In this document: positions 41,967 to 46,077 of the stretch, piece by piece
Numbering within the stretch: position 1 is the stretch's first letter
Layout: every line of letters begins with the position of its first letter
Source: JAHRVQ01 sp964548025
Lineage (GTDB): Bacteria; Pseudomonadota; Gammaproteobacteria; Pseudomonadales; Azotimanducaceae
DNA: 46,077 nucleotides
Reading direction: 5' to 3'
Assembly (NCBI GenBank): GCA_964548025.1
Contig: CAZJRI010000025.1
Coordinates: forward strand, 1-46,077
Made by a program: the position numbers and the translations under genes
The notes under the pieces: model-generated
Databases searched by the model: none
What the model was told of the DNA's origin: nothing
The model's input: only the letters and a program-made list of their open reading frames with translations

Positions 41967-43220
41967 ATGCCAATACTCGCTATTAAAGGTGGCAACCCCG
42001 TACGAACGGCGCCATTTCCTACCTGGCCCCAGTGGGGAGAGACAGACAAGCAGGCACTTGGGGCAACACTTGATTCAGGGCACTGGGGTGGCTATCCACC
42101 GCCCTCGCCACAAGCGCGTGAATTCGAAAACGAGTTCGCGCAATACCACGATAGTGATCACTCGGTCGTGCTGGGCAGTGGTACAGACGCATTGATGGTT
42201 GCGCTGCGGGTCGCAGGTATTGGTTATGGCGATGAAGTGATCGTCCCTGCACTGACATTCGTTGCAAGCGCAAGTTGTGTATTGCTGGTGGGCGCAACGC
42301 CTGTATTCGCGGATGTTGATCCAACGACTTATTGTATAAAAACAACCGGTCCTGGAAGTATCGAAGATGTGACGACCAACCGCACCCGGGGTGTACTACC
42401 GGTTCACCTGGGTAGCCGGATGGCAGATATGAACTGGATCGGAGACTATGCCGCGCAACGAGATATGGTAGTCGTGGAGGATTGCGCGCATATGCATGGC
42501 GGTGCCTGGGACGAAAAGGGAGTCGGCAGTCATGGTACGTTCGGCGCATTCAGTTTTCAGGCGTCAAAATTACTGACCGCAGGTGAAGGGGGACTCGTCA
42601 CCACGAATGATGCTGAACTGGCAGAGAAGGCACGTTACTTTATCAACTCGGGTCGACTCGGGCCGGGAGATGCCCAGAAACATGAATCTCTGGGTTGGAG
42701 CATGCGTATGACGGAGTTTCAGGCAGCACTGCTTCGATCTCAGTTTCAGCGCATGATCAACGATCAGGCTCCCGTGAGAGAACGCAACAAGGATATTCTG
42801 CAATCCAGACTGTCTGAACTGGAAGGGATTGATGTGCTGAGAATTGATGAAAGGGAGACAAGAAGGAGTGGTTATGCTTTTATCTTCAAGTATCTCGAAT
42901 CCACCCATGATGGCGTTTCACTGAAGCGGTTTGTGAAAGCGCTGCAAGCAGAGGGTGTTCCCTGTAGTGCATCGGTATACGAACCTGTCTATGGGAGTGA
43001 AATATTTCCATTGGATGAGACCGGTGCACCACTCTTTCAGAAGCACTTGTCAGGTGAAGTGGATTACAGGGATGTCCACTGCCCGGAAGCGGAACGTGCA
43101 GCGAACCATGAGAATGTGTGGATATTTCACGAGGCTTTTCTGGGTTCCGAGAAGGATACTTCAGATATAGCTGATGCCATCGAGAAAGTCCTGACAAATC
43201 TGGATGAGCTGCGTGTCTGA
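41967..43220 (+). CDS. DegT/DnrJ/EryC1/StrS family aminotransferase
   Basis: A 417-residue PLP enzyme of fold type I. VVLGSGTDALMVALRVAGIGYGDEVIVPALTFVASASCVLLVGATPVFADVD is the classic N-terminal region. VVVEDCAHMHGG (Asp172) and AFSFQASKLLTAGEGG carry the cofactor contacts; Lys201 is the Schiff-base lysine. MRMTEFQAALLRSQ follows. Members transaminate keto-sugars, or act as aminotransferases for cyclitols. GAGG stands ten bases before the ATG. It opens a plus-strand pair with the ceramidase-family gene, 49 nt downstream. The PIG-L and Gfo/Idh/MocA genes nearby support amino-sugar or cyclitol metabolism. Confidence 0.9.
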   Translation: MPILAIKGGNPVRTAPFPTWPQWGETDKQALGATLDSGHWGGYPPPSPQAREFENEFAQYHDSDHSVVLGSGTDALMVALRVAGIGYGDEVIVPALTFVASASCVLLVGATPVFADVDPTTYCIKTTGPGSIEDVTTNRTRGVLPVHLGSRMADMNWIGDYAAQRDMVVVEDCAHMHGGAWDEKGVGSHGTFGAFSFQASKLLTAGEGGLVTTNDAELAEKARYFINSGRLGPGDAQKHESLGWSMRMTEFQAALLRSQFQRMINDQAPVRERNKDILQSRLSELEGIDVLRIDERETRRSGYAFIFKYLESTHDGVSLKRFVKALQAEGVPCSASVYEPVYGSEIFPLDETGAPLFQKHLSGEVDYRDVHCPEAERAANHENVWIFHEAFLGSEKDTSDIADAIEKVLTNLDELRV

Positions 43221-43269
43221 ATTTGCAAGCCACTCAAATAGCCTATACAAGAAATGCAGGAGTCTTTAG

Positions 43270-44535
43270 ATGTCTAACAATATTTTCATGGCGGCTGCCG
43301 TAACAGTTGACATCACACCTGATCTCAAGGCCTATGATCTGCGTCTGCATGGCTACGGCGCCCGGAGATCAAAGGTTGCTACAGGCGTGCACGACCCCCT
43401 TCATGGCAAAATACTGGTTATGCAAGAGGATGAGACCACCGCTGTGATTATAACCATGGATATACTGCAGATAGACGGATTGCTGTTGGATGCCATAGTC
43501 GAAAAAGCAGCGATACCCGGACTCACCAGAGATTCAATCGCTGTATGCGCAAGTCATACACATTCAGCACCTGCCGCACTGCAGAAACGCAGCCAGAACA
43601 TGACGGCAGGCTGGCGATGCTATGAGGCGCCTTATTACGAACATTGTGTCAATGAACTGGCAAAGGGGCTGACCCAGGCGATCTCAGAACTCCAACCTGC
43701 GCTTTGTTCAACGCAAAAAACCAATCTGGGAAATCTGATAAGGAATCGTCGGGTACCATCCTACGATTACGACACACGTGCTTTTTCAGCACCAATCGAG
43801 AAAGAAATGCCGGTTGATGATGAAATGATCATGCTGCAAGTTGCGGACGAACAAAACGATATCATTGCAACACTGGTTAACCTTGCCGCTCATGGTACCG
43901 TTCTGGGTTCAGACAATATGCTGATCAGCGCTGACTGGGCCGGTTATATGCAACAATCGATTGAGAATACCCTCGGGGGTACGTGCCTTTATAGTAACGG
44001 CGCGGAAGGTAATCTGGCCCCTGATTGTGGCGCAGGTGTTTTGGGCTTTGCCGAGGCAGAGGCATTCGGCCTTTTGATCTCATCCAGGGTGATTGACCTT
44101 ACGAGCAAGTCAAAATTCAGAAAACCTGGCAATCTGGGCATCTATTCGAAGATGGTTGAATTACCCGAATACCGGATTCACGAAACAAACCCTTTTCTGA
44201 GGTCAAAACGAGGACGGGAATTCGTCGAGCACTATGTGCATGAAACCTATCCCGGACAGATTCAACAAACCCTGATCAGACTTGATGATGTCGCCATGCT
44301 AACCATTCCGGGAGAGATGTTCACCGAACTCGGCATGCGCTTCAAGAATCAGGCAAGCGACATGGGAGTTGGTACATCTATGATTCTAGGGCTCGCCAAC
44401 GATTCAATTGGTTATATGCTGCCAGCGGATGAATATCCGAAGGAGGGCTACGAAACCGGGATGTGCCTGTACGGTCCTGAGCTCGGATCGGTTCTCATCA
44501 ACGAGGGATTGAAGAATCTGAAGCAACTATTCTGA
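43270..44535 (+). CDS. Neutral/alkaline non-lysosomal ceramidase-family protein
   Basis: A 421-residue protein with the N-terminal neutral ceramidase fold: AAAVTVDITPDLKAYDLRLHGYGARRS, VHDPLHGKILVMQ, AVIITMDIL, and the zinc-site segment VCASHTHSAP. LVNLAAHGTVLGSDNMLISADWAGYMQ is a second likely metal-binding segment, and YSNGAEGNLAPD follows. It is shorter than true neutral ceramidases (about 650-760 residues) because the C-terminal Ig-like domain is missing, and no signal peptide is visible, so it is probably cytoplasmic. This shorter subgroup is common beside sugar genes, and its substrate is uncertain. AGGAG precedes the ATG by seven bases. The stop lies in the first unit of a 15-bp tandem repeat. 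Confidence 0.82.
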   Translation: MSNNIFMAAAVTVDITPDLKAYDLRLHGYGARRSKVATGVHDPLHGKILVMQEDETTAVIITMDILQIDGLLLDAIVEKAAIPGLTRDSIAVCASHTHSAPAALQKRSQNMTAGWRCYEAPYYEHCVNELAKGLTQAISELQPALCSTQKTNLGNLIRNRRVPSYDYDTRAFSAPIEKEMPVDDEMIMLQVADEQNDIIATLVNLAAHGTVLGSDNMLISADWAGYMQQSIENTLGGTCLYSNGAEGNLAPDCGAGVLGFAEAEAFGLLISSRVIDLTSKSKFRKPGNLGIYSKMVELPEYRIHETNPFLRSKRGREFVEHYVHETYPGQIQQTLIRLDDVAMLTIPGEMFTELGMRFKNQASDMGVGTSMILGLANDSIGYMLPADEYPKEGYETGMCLYGPELGSVLINEGLKNLKQLF

Positions 44536-44619
44536 GATACAGATTTCTGAGATACAGAGTTCTGAGATACATAGCTCTGAGATACATAGTTCTGAGATAC
44601 ATAGCTCTGAGATACCCAA
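44530..44619. repeat. 15-bp tandem repeat, 6 copies, starting in the ceramidase-family stop codon
   Basis: Six exact 15-bp steps, 44530-44544 through 44605-44619, follow the pattern (T/C)TCTGAGATACAKAG; the last copy ends in CCCAA. Alternate copies begin T or C. The first copy includes the gene's last codon and stop (TTC TGA), so each unit carries an in-frame TGA. It lies between convergent genes. Confidence 0.95.
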
Positions 44620-44624
44620 CAACT

Positions 44625-45383
44625 TCAGAATCCACAATGCAGAGCACTCGGGTGTAATATCTTCAATGGTTCGCCGTGACTGAAAGACTGATCTTCAGCA
44701 ACTCGACGCGAAACCCTTTCCAACGACCCAACCAGTTGCTCCATGCCCTTTTGTTCAAATTGAGCGTTATAGCATCGCACTGACGAGATTTTCTTATCCC
44801 AGGTAGATGAAACATCAGCAATGTAGTTTGGTTCCCGGGTGAAGTAAAACGCGATCCCATTTATCTTATGGTTAGACGACTTCTTGCTGTAGTCAGCATC
44901 CACATCCTTATCAGACGAGGGGATCTTCGTCAGGCCCGCAAACGTCACTGCTTCTGACGCGGCCAGACCGGTCTGAATATGATCACGATGAGCCTCATAG
45001 GTTAACCAGGGATCTGCAGTGAATACAAAATCCGGCTGAACAAGACGGATATATTTCAGAAACTCGGCTCTAAGTCTGAAATAATCATAATCACCTGCAT
45101 CAGGGAATCCGCACCAGTTCTGATCCTTCACGCCAATAATTTTACCGGCTGCAAACTGATCCTGTTTTAGTGCCTCTGCAGCATCTTCATCTGAGAGAGA
45201 AGTATCTACTACCCCCATAAGATCATCAGTCGCTGTGAGGTAATAAAGTTCTGCCCCGTTCTCCCGGAGTAGTGCCAGAGTACCCGCTGCAGCGATGTCG
45301 TTGTCATCGTAATGTGGCTGGATACAGAGAATCCGTTTTGCCTTGAAAATATCTGGTACTGGTAGAATAGATTCGATTGTCAT
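44625..45383 (-). CDS. PIG-L/LmbE-family deacetylase
   Basis: A 252-residue protein of the LmbE-like fold. The metal motif appears as CIQPHYDDNDIAAAGTLALL (His24, Asp26, Asp27), a PHPDDE variant in which Glu is replaced by Asn-Asp, so the zinc-site chemistry may be altered. The second histidine motif is EAHRDHIQTG. The family removes acetyl groups from N-acetylglucosamine derivatives. It overlaps the upstream Gfo/Idh/MocA gene by ATGA, so the two are translationally coupled and probably act on the same sugar-like substrate. Confidence 0.85.
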   Translation of the reverse strand: MTIESILPVPDIFKAKRILCIQPHYDDNDIAAAGTLALLRENGAELYYLTATDDLMGVVDTSLSDEDAAEALKQDQFAAGKIIGVKDQNWCGFPDAGDYDYFRLRAEFLKYIRLVQPDFVFTADPWLTYEAHRDHIQTGLAASEAVTFAGLTKIPSSDKDVDADYSKKSSNHKINGIAFYFTREPNYIADVSSTWDKKISSVRCYNAQFEQKGMEQLVGSLERVSRRVAEDQSFSHGEPLKILHPSALHCGF

Positions 45384-46077
45384 CTGATCTTTACAACCTC
45401 TCCTTGTTCAGAACTTTTGTACGCAGCATCAATAATTTTCATATTTACCAATCCCTCCGCTCCACCCGGAACGGGTACCTGTTTCTTCAAAATACATGCA
45501 ACGAAATATTCAAGCTGATCATCATACAAACTTTGCGGACAATGTGCCTCACGCGGAAATTCAAATCCGGATTCCACCACCTCTACCACGTTCGTTTCGC
45601 TGTCAGGCAATTCAAGTCTGGTCGGAAAGAGTTCACCAAATCCCTCAGTGCCATATAATTGTGTGGCGGCTTCAGGTCCGTCTGCATGTGGTTGCCACCA
45701 ACCTGATTCAAACAAAGAAGTAGCACCATTTTTCCATTCAACGATAATCACCCCGGTGTCATCGACATCAAAATCTTGATAGTAAGTGCCAATTTTTGCG
45801 TAAACCGATTCAGGTTCCGGATCTCCAAGTAAAAAACGGGCTGTGTCGATTGCATGAATGCCCATATCAGCCAAAGCGCCGCCACCGGCAAATTTCTTTT
45901 CCGTGAACCAGCCAGACGGGCCCCAATTGGTATGTACACCGATTCCTCTGGTGCGAATGATCCTTCCCAGTTTCTGGGACTGTTGTTTCAACCATAAGAC
46001 ATCAGGATCAAATCGCCAGCAATGTGCAACCATCAACGTCGCACCTGACGATTCTGCAGCCCTCAACATCAGATCCG
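45380..46077 (-). CDS. Gfo/Idh/MocA family oxidoreductase (5' end outside the window)
   Basis: The visible 232 residues are the middle and C-terminal part of a family oxidoreductase; the frame stays open to the right edge, so the NAD-binding N-terminus is missing. The C-terminal domain shows VAHCWRFDPDVLWLKQ, FAGGGALADMGIHAIDTARFLLGDP (with the conserved Asp, Gly and His) and LYGTEGFGELFP. It ends with an ATGA overlap into the PIG-L gene. Such pairs process sugars or cyclitols. It is a second family member in the window; it is not closely similar to the one at 15804. Confidence 0.88.
   Translation of the reverse strand, partial: DLMLRAAESSGATLMVAHCWRFDPDVLWLKQQSQKLGRIIRTRGIGVHTNWGPSGWFTEKKFAGGGALADMGIHAIDTARFLLGDPEPESVYAKIGTYYQDFDVDDTGVIIVEWKNGATSLFESGWWQPHADGPEAATQLYGTEGFGELFPTRLELPDSETNVVEVVESGFEFPREAHCPQSLYDDQLEYFVACILKKQVPVPGGAEGLVNMKIIDAAYKSSEQGEVVKIR

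Noticed and set aside
44530..44619. CRISPR-like array
   Set aside because: Units are contiguous 15-mers without unique spacers, and no cas genes are nearby.

Overview
The window looks like a contig from an uncultured, probably marine, Gammaproteobacterium. This is inferred from gene content: a DUF481 outer-membrane protein, a spinster-like MFS carrier, an AraC regulator with an arabinose-binding-type sensor domain, an OmpR regulator, and many CoA-ester catabolic genes. Base composition looks balanced by eye (not computed). Two short runs of N (12964-12973 and 23530-23540) mark draft-assembly gaps, each inside a gene. No rRNA, tRNA, CRISPR array, transposase or phage gene was recognised.

Layout. 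(1) 1-1840: a DUF481 outer-membrane protein and a small 2TM-domain protein. (2) 2171-10385, minus strand: a compact signalling operon read as S8 protease, two-propeller hybrid kinase, REC-histidine kinase, REC-EAL phosphodiesterase. A divergent OmpR-type regulator follows at 10719. The protease ends in about ten copies of a (Y/F)LWNDG hexapeptide. (3) 11614-18033: an SRPBCC protein, a crotonase and an SDR, a nucleoside hydrolase, a ThuA/Gfo-Idh-MocA pair and an AraC regulator. (4) 18104-36940: a catabolic island with a Baeyer-Villiger monooxygenase, two paralogous sets of MaoC hydratase, zinc alcohol dehydrogenase, thioesterase and acyl-CoA synthetase, two acyl-CoA dehydrogenases, a luciferase-like flavoprotein with a divergent MarR regulator, a PaaG-like isomerase, an AhpD-like protein, an Old Yellow Enzyme, a HAD hydrolase and an atypical SDR. 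(5) 37016-38716: a SPOR-like/beta-barrel protein. (6) 39103-46077: a sphingosine-1-phosphate-lyase-like PLP enzyme, a spinster-like MFS transporter, a DegT/StrS aminotransferase, a neutral-ceramidase-family protein, a PIG-L deacetylase and a truncated Gfo/Idh/MocA oxidoreductase.

How it may work. The island reads as oxidation of an alcohol or ketone (zinc alcohol dehydrogenases, Baeyer-Villiger monooxygenase, enone reduction by the Old Yellow Enzyme), CoA activation, a beta-oxidation-like sequence and thioester release. The substrate is unknown; a cyclic ketone, terpenoid or steroid-like compound is a guess. The clearest new signal is a nearly identical 20-bp palindrome in the two divergent intergenic regions of the island (19881-19900 and 32802-32821; 19 of 20 bases match when one is reversed). 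At the second site it lies under two interleaved, oppositely directed sigma-70-like promoters. This suggests that one unidentified repressor controls both paralogous operons.
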